A stretch of 64,000 nucleotides of DNA from Caulobacter ginsengisoli. Its GTDB lineage: Bacteria > Pseudomonadota > Alphaproteobacteria > Caulobacterales > Caulobacteraceae. The first letter of the stretch is position 1. Every line of letters begins with the position of its first letter. The stretch lies in the NCBI RefSeq assembly GCF_030814835.1, contig NZ_JAUSVS010000002.1, positions 744,001 to 808,000 of the forward strand. Direction: 5' to 3'. The notes under the pieces are model-generated. The model saw only the letters and a list, made by a program, of their open reading frames with translations. It made no database searches and had not been told where the DNA came from. Of the stretch, positions 1 to 8,469 are shown piece after piece. Made by a program: the position numbers and the translations under genes.

Positions 1-40
1 GATGGGGTTCGGCCTGCTGGCCGCGGCCGCCTACGGCTGA
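1..40 (+). CDS. C-terminal end of an unidentified protein (partial)
   Basis: An open frame enters from the left edge and ends at TGA 38-40. The visible tail reads [12 protein letters not shown], small and hydrophobic, as at the end of a membrane protein, but too short to identify. Its stop lies tail-to-tail with the alr stop on the other strand, 7 bp away. It could also be a chance frame. Confidence 0.3.
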   Translation, partial: MGFGLLAAAAYG

Positions 41-1065
41 GCCGGGGTCCAGCGGCGGTCGGCGCGCGGGGCCATGCGGCAGAGCAGCTCGTAGCCCAGC
101 GTGCCGGCCGCCGCCGCGGCGTCTTCGACCGGCAGGTTGGGCCCGAACAGTTCGGCCAGGTCGCCGGCCGCCACGCCAGGCGCGTCGGTGACATCGACGG
201 CGATCAGGTCCATCGACACCCGCCCGAGCAGCCGGCGCCGGCCGCCCGCCAGCCAGACGGCGCCCGCCGGGCTGGAGGCGCGCAGCACCCCGTCCGCATA
301 GCCCGCCGCCAGGATGGCGACCCGCAACGGCTTGCCGGCCATGAAGGTGGCGCCATAGCCGATGGTCTCGCCGGCCGGGACGTCGCGCACCTGCAGCACG
401 GGGACCTCGAAGGTCGCCACGGCCGAGAGCCCCGGCTGTCCGCCGCCGCCGTAGAGGGCGATGCCGGGGCGAACCAGGTCGAAGACGTAGTCGGGCCCCA
501 GGAAGACGCCGGCGGAGTTGGCCAGGCTGGCCTTCACGCCTGGGAACAGCGCCCGCACCGCCTGGAAGCGCTCGAGCTGGATGGCGTTCAGCGCATGGTC
601 CGGCTCATCGGCGCAGGCCAGGTGGCTGATCACCAGCTCGCATGGCCGCCCGGCCAGCCCGTGGGCTTCCTCGAGCCGCACCCCCAGCCGGTTCATGCCG
701 GTGTCGACATGCAGCCCGGCCGGTCCCGCCTGGTTCCAGAGGGCGACCTGCTCGAGGCTGTTGAGCACCGGGACCAGCCGCTCGGCCAGCAGGGCGGGGA
801 CCGAGCCCGGCGTGGCGCCGTCCAGCACATAGATGGCAGCCTCAGGCCCCAGCGCCGCCCGCAGGCTGACGCCTTCGCTTAAGCGAGCCACATGGAAACT
901 GCGCGCGCCCTCGGCCGCGAGGCGCCTGGCCGCCGCCGCCGCGCCCAGGCCATAGCCGTCGGCCTTGACCACCGGCGCCACCTCCGCGCCACCGGCCAGC
1001 CGGCGCAGCAGGGCGTGGTTGGCCGCCAGGGCGTCCAGGTCGATGGTGAGGCGGGCGGCGGTCAT
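31..1065 (-). CDS. alr: alanine racemase
   Basis: PLP-dependent enzyme interconverting L- and D-alanine for peptidoglycan, in the cytoplasm. The protein is 344 aa from the chosen ATG. The N-terminal barrel carries the PLP lysine in [10 protein letters not shown] (K34), and the C-terminal beta domain carries the catalytic tyrosine in GYGAT (Y237) followed by a SMDL motif. The frame can be extended upstream to an ATG at 1086, which adds MLCAPSS; I prefer 1065 because homologues start close to the T-A-R-L-T-I-D-L strand, though neither start has a clear ribosome binding site. It is transcribed in the same direction as dnaB, 287 bp downstream of it. Confidence 0.93.
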   Translation of the reverse strand: MTAARLTIDLDALAANHALLRRLAGGAEVAPVVKADGYGLGAAAAARRLAAEGARSFHVARLSEGVSLRAALGPEAAIYVLDGATPGSVPALLAERLVPVLNSLEQVALWNQAGPAGLHVDTGMNRLGVRLEEAHGLAGRPCELVISHLACADEPDHALNAIQLERFQAVRALFPGVKASLANSAGVFLGPDYVFDLVRPGIALYGGGGQPGLSAVATFEVPVLQVRDVPAGETIGYGATFMAGKPLRVAILAAGYADGVLRASSPAGAVWLAGGRRRLLGRVSMDLIAVDVTDAPGVAAGDLAELFGPNLPVEDAAAAAGTLGYELLCRMAPRADRRWTPAQP

Positions 1066-1130
1066 GGAGGAGGGAGCGCATAGCACCGGATTCCCTCGTC
1101 CTCTAGGTCGAAGAGGCGGCAGGCCCCCAA

Positions 1131-1180
1131 CTCCTCACCCGTAGGGGGAGGACGACCGCGCCAGAGCGCGGTCAGGAGGG
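1131..1180. repeat. dispersed intergenic palindromic repeat, copy A
   Basis: The intergenic stretch starts CTCCTCACCC-GTAGGGGGAG and contains a perfect 8-bp inverted repeat, GACCGCGC (1154-1161) / GCGCGGTC (1166-1173), loop CAGA. It resembles the elements at 30471-30533 and 36939-36961. It lies between dnaB and alr; the rest of 1066-1352 shows only a weak 7-bp hairpin at 1327-1347 after the dnaB stop and no gene. Confidence 0.55.
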
Positions 1181-1352
1181 GGTCTTCGGGCAGGGGCGCG
1201 GTGAGTGCTGATGACCACCGGGTGTCTTGCAAATCGCCCTGTCGAAGCCGGAAATCCCCAGACCCTGCCCGAACACCCCCACCTGGCCGGCCACGGGCGC
1301 GCTGCAGGCGCGCCTCGGGCGGGCCGTCCGCCCCCTACGTGGGCGGAGTGGC

Positions 1353-2849
1353 TCAGCGGATCTCGAACCGTCCGTCGCGGGCCAGGTTGCCGAACTTGGT
1401 GGTGTCCTCGTGGAAGGAGAGGCGCACCGTGCCGATCGGGCCGTGGCGCTGCTTGCCGATGATGACCTCGGCCATGCCGGCGACGCGGTCCATCTTCTCC
1501 TGCCATTCCATGTGCTTGACGCTGTCGGCGGTGTCCGGCTCGGCGCGGCCCAGATAGTAGCTTTCGCGATAGACGAACATCACCGCGTCGGCGTCCTGCT
1601 CGATCGAGCCGGATTCGCGCAGGTCGGAGAGCTGGGGCTTCTTGTCCTCGCGGTTCTCGACCTGACGCGACAGCTGCGAGAGGGCCAGGACCGGCACGCC
1701 CAGCTCCTTGGCCAAGGACTTCAGGCCCATGGTGATCTGGCTGACCTCCTGGACGCGGTTGTCCGACTTGCTGCCTTCGCCGGCGGTAACCAGCTGCAGG
1801 TAGTCGACCACGATCAGGTCCAGGCCCGTCGAGCGCTTCAGCCGCCGCGAGCGGGCGGTCAGCTTGGAGATGGAGAGGCCGCCGGTGGCGTCGATGAACA
1901 GCGGCGATTCCTGGATTTCCATCGCCGCGTCGCGGACCCGGCCGAATTCCGAGGCGTCGATCTCGCCCTTGCGCAGGCGGTCGGACGACACGCCCGAGGC
2001 GTCGGCCAGGATCCGCATCGCCAGCTGCTCGGCGCTCATTTCCAGGGAGAAGAAGGCGACCACCCCGCCATTGACCGTCTTGCGGCTGCCGTCCGGCTGC
2101 GGCTCCCAGGCGTAGTGGCGGGCGACATTGTAGGCGATGTTGGTGGCCAGAGCGGTCTTGCCCATCGAGGGACGGCCGGCGAGGATCAACAGGTCGGAGG
2201 GGTGCAGGCCGCCCAGCTTCTGGTCCAGGTCGATGAGGCCCGTCGACAGGCCCGCCAGCCCGCCGTCGCGGCTGAAGGCCTCGGCGGCCATCTCCACCGC
2301 CCCGCGCAGGGCGTCGGCGAACCCGACGAAGCCGGTCGAGGAGGTGCCGCTTTCGGCCAGGCTGTAGAGCCGCTGCTCGGCCGACTCGATCATGTCGCGG
2401 GCGCTGCGGTCGGGATCGCCGGCCTGTGCATCGGCGGTGGTCTCGCCGCCGATGCGGATCAGCTCGCGCCGCAGGGCCAGGTCATAGATCACCCGGGCAT
2501 AGTCGCCCGCATTGGCGGCGGGCGGGGCGCGGTCGACCAGGTCGGCCAGGTAGCGCAGGCCGCCCATCTCCTCGAAGGCCGGGTCGCGCTTGAACTCCTC
2601 GGCGATCAGGATCGGCTCGGCCAGCTGGCCCTTGCGGATATGGGTCTCCAGCGCCGCGAACAGCCGGGCATGGAAGGGCTCATAGAAGTGGCTGCCGCCC
2701 AGCCGGTCGGTCAGTCGCTCATAGGCGGCGTTGTCATAGAGCAGGATGCCCAGCAGCGCCTGTTCCGCCTCGATATTGGAGGGCAGGGCGCTGGGGACGG
2801 GTTCGCTGGGGACCGGACGCAGGTCCAGGGCGGGGATAATGGATGCCAT
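1353..2849 (-). CDS. dnaB: replicative DNA helicase DnaB
   Basis: Hexameric 5'-3' helicase of the replication fork, 498 aa, a normal length. The N-terminal DnaB domain (about residues 22-125) starts with the typical NIEAEQALLG stretch. The C-terminal RecA-like ATPase domain (about 200-470) has a Walker A motif, GRPSMGKT (225-232). The late motif VDYLQLV and the DLRESGSIEQDAD segment (Walker B and the arginine-finger region) are also present. The start at 2849 gives the usual short N-terminal tail. No intein or frameshift is seen. Confidence 0.97.
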   Translation of the reverse strand: MASIIPALDLRPVPSEPVPSALPSNIEAEQALLGILLYDNAAYERLTDRLGGSHFYEPFHARLFAALETHIRKGQLAEPILIAEEFKRDPAFEEMGGLRYLADLVDRAPPAANAGDYARVIYDLALRRELIRIGGETTADAQAGDPDRSARDMIESAEQRLYSLAESGTSSTGFVGFADALRGAVEMAAEAFSRDGGLAGLSTGLIDLDQKLGGLHPSDLLILAGRPSMGKTALATNIAYNVARHYAWEPQPDGSRKTVNGGVVAFFSLEMSAEQLAMRILADASGVSSDRLRKGEIDASEFGRVRDAAMEIQESPLFIDATGGLSISKLTARSRRLKRSTGLDLIVVDYLQLVTAGEGSKSDNRVQEVSQITMGLKSLAKELGVPVLALSQLSRQVENREDKKPQLSDLRESGSIEQDADAVMFVYRESYYLGRAEPDTADSVKHMEWQEKMDRVAGMAEVIIGKQRHGPIGTVRLSFHEDTTKFGNLARDGRFEIR

Positions 2850-3003
2850 TTACCTTTGTTAACGCCAGCCGCCGGGCGAAGCTCCGGCCGAGTCGCCGTA
2901 GGCGGAAATAGGACGGGGATGTTCGGTGGATGTTCTTATCACCCCGCCTTGAGTCGAGGTGATCACATCTGAGCGCGGTGGGACGCGAAGGAAGAATTTC
3001 ACC

Positions 3004-3030
3004 ACGAACAACACGAACAACACGAACGGG
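3004..3030 (+). repeat. three tandem 9-bp units
   Basis: ACGAACAAC occurs twice in tandem (3004-3012, 3013-3021), followed by a diverged third unit, ACGAACGGG. It lies in the 275-bp gap between rplI and dnaB. It resembles the TTCACCACGAA...CACGAA strings seen scattered in intergenic regions of many proteobacteria. No function is visible. Confidence 0.5.
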
Positions 3031-3072
3031 TCAGCGCAAACCCAGCTTTGACCCGCACGGCGCGAAACGAAA

Positions 3073-3100
3073 ACGGCGCGGAGATCGCTCTCCGCGCCGT
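3073..3100 (-). terminator. rho-independent terminator of the rpsF-rpsR-rplI operon
   Basis: A perfect 12-bp inverted repeat (3073-3084 / 3089-3100) with loop TCGC lies 24 bp after the rplI stop. On the minus strand it is followed by a T-rich tract (GTTTTCGTTT). Position and structure fit an intrinsic terminator. Confidence 0.75.
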
Positions 3101-3124
3101 CCTCAATTCAACAGGCCGTCAGCC

Positions 3125-3712
3125 TCAGGCGTCGTCGCGATCGAACGATTCCTGCGAGCCGGCCCCGCCTTCCAGCAGATCGGCGGCGGCTTCGGCATCG
3201 AGACGCTGCTCCTCCTCGAACTGGCTGGTGATGACGTTCTCGCCGCGCGCCTGGCGCTCGGCTTCGTCCTGGCTGCGGGCGATGTTGATGTTCACCGTGA
3301 CGGTGACTTCAGCATGCAGCTTCACCTTGATCGGGTGAACGCCCAGGGTCTTGATCGGCTTGTCCAGGATGACCATCGAGCGGTCGACCTTGCCGCCATC
3401 GGCGTTGATCATGTCGGCCACGTCGCGGCCGCTGACCGAACCGTAGAGCTGGCCGCTTTCGCCGGCCTGGCGGATCAGGATGTAGGCGGTCCCGTCCAGA
3501 GCCTCACCGGCGGCGCCGGCGGCTTCCTTGGCCTTGGCGTTGCGGGCTTCGATGTCGGCGCGCTGGCCTTCGAAGACCTTCAGGTTCGCCGAGGTGGCGC
3601 GAAGGGCCTTGGAGCGGGGCAGCAGGTAGTTGCGGGCGAAGCCGTCCTTGACGGTGACCACATCGCCCAGGGCGCCACGGCCCTCAAGGCGTTCGAGCAG
3701 AATGACTTTCAT
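3125..3712 (-). CDS. rplI: 50S ribosomal protein bL9
   Basis: Large-subunit protein at the base of the L1 stalk, 195 aa. It starts MKVILLERLEGRGALGDVV with the conserved GFARNYLLP segment near residue 25. A helical linker separates this from the C-terminal domain, which ends near residue 150. The remaining 45 residues are an acidic tail that the 149-aa E. coli protein lacks; such tails are usual in alphaproteobacterial L9. It is the last gene of the rpsF-rpsR-rplI operon, 13 bp after rpsR, with a GAGAGGA ribosome binding site. Confidence 0.96.
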   Translation of the reverse strand: MKVILLERLEGRGALGDVVTVKDGFARNYLLPRSKALRATSANLKVFEGQRADIEARNAKAKEAAGAAGEALDGTAYILIRQAGESGQLYGSVSGRDVADMINADGGKVDRSMVILDKPIKTLGVHPIKVKLHAEVTVTVNINIARSQDEAERQARGENVITSQFEEEQRLDAEAAADLLEGGAGSQESFDRDDA

Positions 3713-3725
3713 GGTGTCCTCTCCC

Positions 3726-4004
3726 TCACTTCACGACGTAGGGGAGCAGGGCCAGGAAGCGGGCGCGCTTGATGGCCTTGGCCAGTTCGCGTTGCTTCTT
3801 GGCCGAGACGGCGGTGATGCGCGAGGGCACGATCTTGCCGCGTTCGGAGACGTAACGCTGCAGCAGCTTCACATCCTTGTAGTCGATCTTCGGCGCGCCG
3901 GCGCCCGAGAACGGGCAGACCTTGCGGCGGCGGAAGAAGGGACGGCGCGCGCCGCCACCGGCGGACGGGGCGGACTCGGCGATTTCGGGAACTTCGTCGG
4001 ACAT
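3726..4004 (-). CDS. rpsR: 30S ribosomal protein bS18
   Basis: Small-subunit protein that pairs with S6 on the platform, 92 aa. The family core begins at [15 protein letters not shown] and continues through [19 protein letters not shown] and SRIT. An N-terminal extension of about 20 residues ([13 protein letters not shown]) precedes the core. The single cysteine in the KVCPF segment is kept, so this is the C+ paralogue. It lies 14 bp downstream of rpsF. Confidence 0.97.
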   Translation of the reverse strand: MSDEVPEIAESAPSAGGGARRPFFRRRKVCPFSGAGAPKIDYKDVKLLQRYVSERGKIVPSRITAVSAKKQRELAKAIKRARFLALLPYVVK

Positions 4005-4018
4005 GTTCTCTGTTCTCC

Positions 4019-4393
4019 CTACAGCGCCGCGAATTCGTCGCGCGGGCGCTCGCTGCGGTCGCGGTCGCGATCACGGCGGGCCAGGATCGGCGAGAGCTCC
4101 AGGTCGAGCTCTTCCATGCGGATGGTCATGTAGCGCAGCACGTCCTCGTTCAGGGACAGCTGGCGTTCCATTTCCTTGACCGCGGCGGCGGGCGCATCGA
4201 TGGCCAGCAGGGAGTAGTGGCCCTTGCGGTTCTTCTTGATGCGGTAGGTGAGGTTGCGAAGGCCCCAGTATTCGATCTTGGCGATGTGGCCGCCTTGACC
4301 TTCGATGAGGGCCTTGAGTTCCTCGTTCAGTTGTTCGGCCTGTTGCGGCGAGATGTCCTGCCGCGCGATGACCACGTGCTCGTACAGAGCCAT
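4019..4393 (-). CDS. rpsF: 30S ribosomal protein bS6
   Basis: First gene of the S6-S18-L9 operon, 124 aa. It opens with [15 protein letters not shown] and has the [19 protein letters not shown] strand-loop of the family. It ends in a charged D/R-rich tail ([16 protein letters not shown]). The frame is open far upstream, but the start at 4393 is set by homology and by a strong AGAGGAA ribosome binding site 5-6 nt before it. The leader may fold into the S6:S18-binding element annotated at 4402-4440. Confidence 0.96.
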   Translation of the reverse strand: MALYEHVVIARQDISPQQAEQLNEELKALIEGQGGHIAKIEYWGLRNLTYRIKKNRKGHYSLLAIDAPAAAVKEMERQLSLNEDVLRYMTIRMEELDLELSPILARRDRDRDRSERPRDEFAAL

Positions 4394-4401
4394 TGGTTCC
4401 T

Positions 4402-4440
4402 CTTCCCTGTGTGGACAGCGGCGTGAGGGAGGGTTGGAAG
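4402..4440 (-). promoter_or_regulatory. candidate S6:S18-binding leader element of rpsF
   Basis: On the minus strand the leader can form a lower stem CTTCC (4440-4436) / GGAAG (4406-4402). An upper stem CTGT (4418-4415) / ACAG (4410-4407) stacks directly on its 3' side. A one-sided bulge ends in CCG (4421-4419) just before the upper stem. A CCG-containing bulge is the hallmark of the known S6:S18 autoregulatory mRNA motif. The 3' strand overlaps the ribosome binding site, which would allow repression by occlusion. Folded by eye only. Confidence 0.35.
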
Positions 4441-4536
4441 ACCCCTCGACCACGATGGCTCTCTTGCGCGTCGGCCCCGGCGAAATCCGAGACCCGTTTG
4501 CGTTCCGCGAAGAGACCGCTTTCCGTGAAGGCGCGG

Positions 4537-4565
4537 CTGATAGAGGAAAACGGCGATCAGGGCAA
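4537..4565 (-). promoter_or_regulatory. candidate sigma70-type promoter of rpsF
   Basis: On the minus strand, TTGCCC (4565-4560), a 17-nt spacer and TATCAG (4542-4537). Each hexamer matches 4 of 6 consensus bases. It lies about 145 bp upstream of the rpsF start in the 243-bp gap between rpsF and the divergent secreted-protein gene, where no other gene is seen. Confidence 0.35.
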
Positions 4566-4636
4566 GGCTTGGACCAATTGCACGCCCTTGGCCGGCATGT
4601 CAGGCTGACGCCAGTACGCATCTCCGGGGGGATCCC

Positions 4637-5215
4637 ATGTCTCGCAAGTTCATCACGGCGCTCAGCGCCGCCGCCCTGCTGCTGGCTTCGCCCGCGGCGA
4701 CCCTGGCCCGCGCCGCGCCGCCGGCGCCCGCGCCGGCCGTCGCCGCGGCGACCGACAATGACCCGGCGACGTATGCCCGCAAGCTCGAGCTGGCCAAGCG
4801 CTACATGAAGGCCGCCCGCCTGGACGAGATCTTGGGCTCATCCATGAAGACCATGGGCTCGATGATGGCCGGCCAGATGGAGTCCGAATATCCGGACATG
4901 CCCAAGGGCTACAGCAAGGCCATCATGGACGCGATGACGGAGAGCACCTCGGTCATGATGAAGAAGATGACTGAACGCATGACCCCGATCATCGCCAAAA
5001 TCTACACCGAGGACGAACTGTCCAAGATCACCGAGTTCATGGAGAGCCCGGTCGGCCAATCGATGCTGGATAAGACCCCGCTGATGAGCGTGGAGGTCGC
5101 CAAGGTCATGCCCGACCTGCTGCCAACCTTCCAGCAGGATTTCATGACGCGTGTCTGCCAGAAGATCGACTGCAACACGCCGGAAATGAAGCGCTTCAAA
5201 CCCACCGCTTCCTGA
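4637..5215 (+). CDS. secreted DUF2059-domain protein
   Basis: A 192-aa protein with a Sec signal peptide (basic MSRK, then a hydrophobic stretch ending near ATLARA, residues 1-29). The mature part is helical and Met-rich ([12 protein letters not shown]). The block [26 protein letters not shown] (about 125-150, given here as the family hallmark) is typical of DUF2059. Two cysteines near the C-terminus (VCQKIDC) may form a disulfide. Function of the family is unknown; location is probably periplasmic. It faces the peroxiredoxin gene convergently, 18 bp away. Confidence 0.8.
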   Translation: MSRKFITALSAAALLLASPAATLARAAPPAPAPAVAAATDNDPATYARKLELAKRYMKAARLDEILGSSMKTMGSMMAGQMESEYPDMPKGYSKAIMDAMTESTSVMMKKMTERMTPIIAKIYTEDELSKITEFMESPVGQSMLDKTPLMSVEVAKVMPDLLPTFQQDFMTRVCQKIDCNTPEMKRFKPTAS

Positions 5216-5233
5216 GCCGATAGCGGGCCGCCC

Positions 5234-5791
5234 CTATTTCGGGTGCGCCGCCCGCCACTTCTTCACGGCCTCCAGGGTCAGGGCCGGATGCTGGGTCGGA
5301 TCGCCCGCCGAATAGGTGAAGACCACCTCGCCATTCGGCGCGATGACGAAGGAGGTGCGGTCGGAAATATCGCCGCCCAGCTTCGCGACCGAGAGAATCT
5401 TGGTGTAGCCGGCCGCCACCTTGGCGCCGGCGTCGCCCGCCACCGGGAACTTGCCCGAGCAATGCTCGGCCTCGGCCGAGAACTGCTGCAGCTCCGCCAG
5501 GTTGCCGGCGGTCACCCCGATCACCGTGGCGCCCTGGGCCTTGAAGTCGTCGGCCGCCTCGGCGAACAGGTGCGCCTCGATGTTGCAGCCGCCGGTATGG
5601 GGCGCGGGGAAGAAATACAGCACCACCGGGCCCTTCTTCAGGGCGTCGGCCAGGTGGAAGGTGAAGGGCTTGCCGGCCAGATAGGCGGGCAGGGTGAAGT
5701 CCGGCGCCTTGGCGCCGACCGCCAGGGCGGCCAGGGCGGGCGTGGCGAGGGCGACCGCGAGCGCCAGGCCGGCGAGGAATTTCAGTTTCAT
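5234..5791 (-). CDS. exported peroxiredoxin (AhpC/TSA, Bcp-like)
   Basis: Thiol peroxidase, 185 aa with a signal peptide (residues 1-21, ending ATPALA), so it probably reduces peroxides in the periplasm. The thioredoxin fold starts at VGAKAPDFTLP. The peroxidatic site is P62-x3-T66-x2-C69 (PAPHTGGC). A second cysteine at C111 (EHCSGKFP) could be the resolving residue; this spacing is wider than in E. coli Bcp. No dedicated reductase is next to it. The next gene upstream on this strand is an unrelated secreted protein, 69 bp away on the far side of the start. Confidence 0.85.
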   Translation of the reverse strand: MKLKFLAGLALAVALATPALAALAVGAKAPDFTLPAYLAGKPFTFHLADALKKGPVVLYFFPAPHTGGCNIEAHLFAEAADDFKAQGATVIGVTAGNLAELQQFSAEAEHCSGKFPVAGDAGAKVAAGYTKILSVAKLGGDISDRTSFVIAPNGEVVFTYSAGDPTQHPALTLEAVKKWRAAHPK

Positions 5792-5860
5792 GCGAGGACT
5801 CCCCGGGGCGATGCGCCCGTTCGGCGGGAGAACCTAGCCCGACAGGGGCGTGATGCAAGC

Positions 5861-6802
5861 CTATCGCGCCGGCTCCAGCCGCCGCGTCGTCTCATTCCAG
5901 CGTAGTGGCCGGCGCGGACAGTTCGCGGGGGAATAGAGGCCGCAACTGCTGTCGGCCACCGTAAGCTCCAGCATCGTCGCGGGTTTGGTGGCGATATCGA
6001 AAGCGATCTCGGGCTCGGCGGCGCTCCAGGCCAGGGTGAACCGGCCCGACGGGTCGCTGACCATGATCGCCAGCGCCGGCGGGGCGGCGGCGGCATCCTT
6101 GGGCTCCTGACATTGGGGGTAGATCGAACCGACGGCCCAGTCCCGCACCCCGTCGCCGTTGAGGTCGGGTAGGCGGGTCACCGCCAGGTCGCCGTCGTCC
6201 AGGCTTCCGCCCGCCGCCAGGCACAGCTTGGCCATCGCCCGAGCCTCGGCCTGCACCTCCGACGGCGCATTGGACAGGGTGAGGTCCAGGGCCGGGATCG
6301 GCAGGCCCGCCAGGAAGCCATCACCCTTGGCGTTCACCGCCGGCAGGAAGGCCATCTCGGAGAGGTCCCAGACAAAGCGGCGAGGGCAGGGCGTGACGCC
6401 GGCCGCGCCGCAGGCCGAGCCGTGGAAGTCGACATCGATCGTCGCGCCTTCCCTGCCTGGCTTAAGCCTGAACTCCCGCACTCCGGCGTCCCAGACCGGG
6501 GTCAGCCCGCCCTGCGGATGGCCCAGCCACAGCTCCATCCGGCAGCCGCCGGTTCCGCACCAGCCCGGCTCGCCATCGAAATCCACCTTCCAGTCGGCGA
6601 TCCTGTCGCCGTTGATGTCGACCCGTTTGAACATCCTGGCCGGCGGCTCGCGCAGAGGCCGACTGTCAGGATCGTTCGGATCGTGAAAGCCGTCGTTGAT
6701 CTCCTCGCGCACGTGATTGACCAGCCATTGCGGCGGTCCGGACGCGGCGCCCATGGTCAGTACGGCCAGGGCCCCAAGTATGGCGGCAGTCAGATGGCGC
6801 AT
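5861..6802 (-). CDS. secreted protein with DxNxDGxxDW motifs, paralogue 1
   Basis: A 313-aa protein of unknown function with a signal peptide (MRHLTAAILGALAVLTMGAAS). Two acidic loops, DINGDRIADW near residue 64 and DLNGDGVRDW near residue 214, look like EF-hand/thrombospondin-3 type calcium loops, as in FG-GAP-like proteins. A conserved WCGTGGCRMELWLG block follows the first loop and suggests a disulfide. The protein closely resembles the product of the gene 13 bp upstream, so the pair arose by tandem duplication and is probably one operon. Confidence 0.7.
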   Translation of the reverse strand: MRHLTAAILGALAVLTMGAASGPPQWLVNHVREEINDGFHDPNDPDSRPLREPPARMFKRVDINGDRIADWKVDFDGEPGWCGTGGCRMELWLGHPQGGLTPVWDAGVREFRLKPGREGATIDVDFHGSACGAAGVTPCPRRFVWDLSEMAFLPAVNAKGDGFLAGLPIPALDLTLSNAPSEVQAEARAMAKLCLAAGGSLDDGDLAVTRLPDLNGDGVRDWAVGSIYPQCQEPKDAAAAPPALAIMVSDPSGRFTLAWSAAEPEIAFDIATKPATMLELTVADSSCGLYSPANCPRRPLRWNETTRRLEPAR

Positions 6803-6815
6803 GGGACAGACCTCC

Positions 6816-7742
6816 TCACGGGGCCAGAGAGAGCTTGCGGGTGGCCGGGTCCCAGCGCATCGGCTTGCGGGGACAGTCGTTGGTCAGGTCGCAACTCGAA
6901 GGCCGCTCGAACTGCACCATCACCGCCGGCCGGCTGGAGATGTCGAAGCCGATGTCGGGTTGGGTCGCGCCCCAGGCCAGGGTGAAGGGGCCCCCGTCCT
7001 GGCTGACCATGATCACCAGGGCTTCAGGTTCCGCCGACGGCTCGGTCATGTCCTGGCAGTCGGCATACTGCGAGCCGACATACCATTCCCGCACCCCATC
7101 GCCGTTGAGGTCGGGCAGGCGGCCGATGTCGGGCGGGTCTTCCCGCTTGCCGCCGGCCCGGGCGCAGCGGTCGGCCAGGGCCTTGGCCTCGACCTGGATT
7201 TCCGGTGGGGCGTCCTTCAGGTCGATATCGACCACCGAAGCGGGCAGGCCAACCAGCAGACCGTCGCCCTTGGCGTTGATGGCCGGCAGGAAGGCCATCT
7301 CGGCCGGGTCCCACATGTAGCGGCGCGGGCATTCCTCCACCCCGGTCAGGCCGCAGACCGAGCCGTGGTAGTCGACGTCCAGCACCGCGCCCGCCTTGCC
7401 CCGCTTCAGCCTGAGCTCGCGCACCTGCGCCCCGAATACCTCGGTCACGCCGCCATCGCCCCGACCCAGCCACAGTTCCTGCCGGCAGCCGCCCGTGCCG
7501 CACCAGGCGTAGAAACCCTCAAAATCCACCCGCCAGTCGGCGATGCCGTCGCCGTTGACATCGACCCGCTTGAACATCCTGCGCTCGGGTTCCTTGACCG
7601 GCGCCGGGTCTTCGTCCCGCGGATCGACCTCGTCGTTGATCTCGCCGCGGACGTGGTCGACCAGCGCCTTGGGCGGGGCCGGCGCCGCGGCGAGGTTCAG
7701 GAGGGCGACGGCGCCCAGCAGGACGGCGGCGAGACGGCGCAT
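6816..7742 (-). CDS. secreted protein with DxNxDGxxDW motifs, paralogue 2
   Basis: 308 aa, the upstream copy of the tandem pair. Signal peptide MRRLAAVLLGAVALLNLAAAPA. It shares with its neighbour the MFKRVDVNGDGIADWRVDF loop, AWCGTGGCRQELWLG, a central CPRRYMWD block and a second loop DLNGDGVREW. A C-terminal CDLTNDCPRKP pair of cysteines matches the C-terminal CPRRPLRW block of paralogue 1. The acidic loops suggest calcium binding; function is unknown. Confidence 0.7.
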   Translation of the reverse strand: MRRLAAVLLGAVALLNLAAAPAPPKALVDHVRGEINDEVDPRDEDPAPVKEPERRMFKRVDVNGDGIADWRVDFEGFYAWCGTGGCRQELWLGRGDGGVTEVFGAQVRELRLKRGKAGAVLDVDYHGSVCGLTGVEECPRRYMWDPAEMAFLPAINAKGDGLLVGLPASVVDIDLKDAPPEIQVEAKALADRCARAGGKREDPPDIGRLPDLNGDGVREWYVGSQYADCQDMTEPSAEPEALVIMVSQDGGPFTLAWGATQPDIGFDISSRPAVMVQFERPSSCDLTNDCPRKPMRWDPATRKLSLAP

Positions 7743-7891
7743 GACAGGCTCCGGGCCAGGATCGGCACGGCCCGATCCTCCGCCTTCGCGGCGCGGTCTC
7801 CATCGCCCAAATGGGGGGCGACGGCTTGATCGGCGTCAAGGCGCGCGCCGGCCCTTCCTCCAGGCTCGCCCGATCGCCCGCCGGGAGCCGC

Positions 7892-8386
7892 ATGCCGATG
7901 ACCAGACACCAGGAAGCCCGCGTCCGTGTTTCGGCGCCGCCGCGCGCGGTTTTCGAACGGCTGGACGACCAGACCCACCTGGCCGAGCACATGACCAAGC
8001 CCTCGATGATGATGGGCGGCGGCGCCATGACCTATGACTTCGACGAAGCCCGCGGCCAGGCGGTAGGCAGCCATATCCGCATGGGCGGCGAGGCGTTTGG
8101 CCTGTCGCTGTTCGTCGACGAGGTGGTGACCGAGCGCGATCCATCCCGGCGCAAGGTCTGGCGCACCGTCGGAACGCCCCGGCTGCTGGTCGTCGGTCCC
8201 TACGAGATGGGCTTCGAACTGACGCCGGCGGGCGAGGGGTCAGACCTCAGGGTCTGGATCGACTACGATCTTCCGGAGCGTGGCCTTGGCCGCTGGCTGG
8301 GCGCCTTCCCGGCCGGCCTCTACGCCCGTTGGTGCGTCCAGAGGATGGCCGCCGACGCGGTGGAGAATTTTTCCGCCGCCGCCTGA
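7892..8386 (+). CDS. SRPBCC-fold protein (polyketide cyclase/CoxG-like)
   Basis: About 164 aa. The pattern ARVRVSAPPRAVFERLDDQTHLAEHM is the usual first strand and helix of the START/SRPBCC hydrophobic-pocket fold. The middle strands (GGEAFGLSLFVDEVV, RKVWRTVG) and the final long helix (ARWCVQRMAADAVENF) complete it. Ligand and role are unknown. ATG 7892 is preceded by GGGAG; the open frame extends to 7811 without family similarity. It stands alone, 83 bp before fabD. Confidence 0.7.
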   Translation: MPMTRHQEARVRVSAPPRAVFERLDDQTHLAEHMTKPSMMMGGGAMTYDFDEARGQAVGSHIRMGGEAFGLSLFVDEVVTERDPSRRKVWRTVGTPRLLVVGPYEMGFELTPAGEGSDLRVWIDYDLPERGLGRWLGAFPAGLYARWCVQRMAADAVENFSAAA

Positions 8387-8469
8387 CCGTAAAGCTCCTG
8401 GCTGTCCAAAGGCTTGCCGCTCCCCAGGGTTTCCCCTAACCCTGCCCGCCGGAATCCAAGGAGCCAGCC

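Noticed and set aside
1227..2972. 581-residue open frame on the plus strand opposite dnaB
   Set aside because: Shadow of the dnaB reading frame; Gln/Asp/Gly-rich without similarity to known folds.
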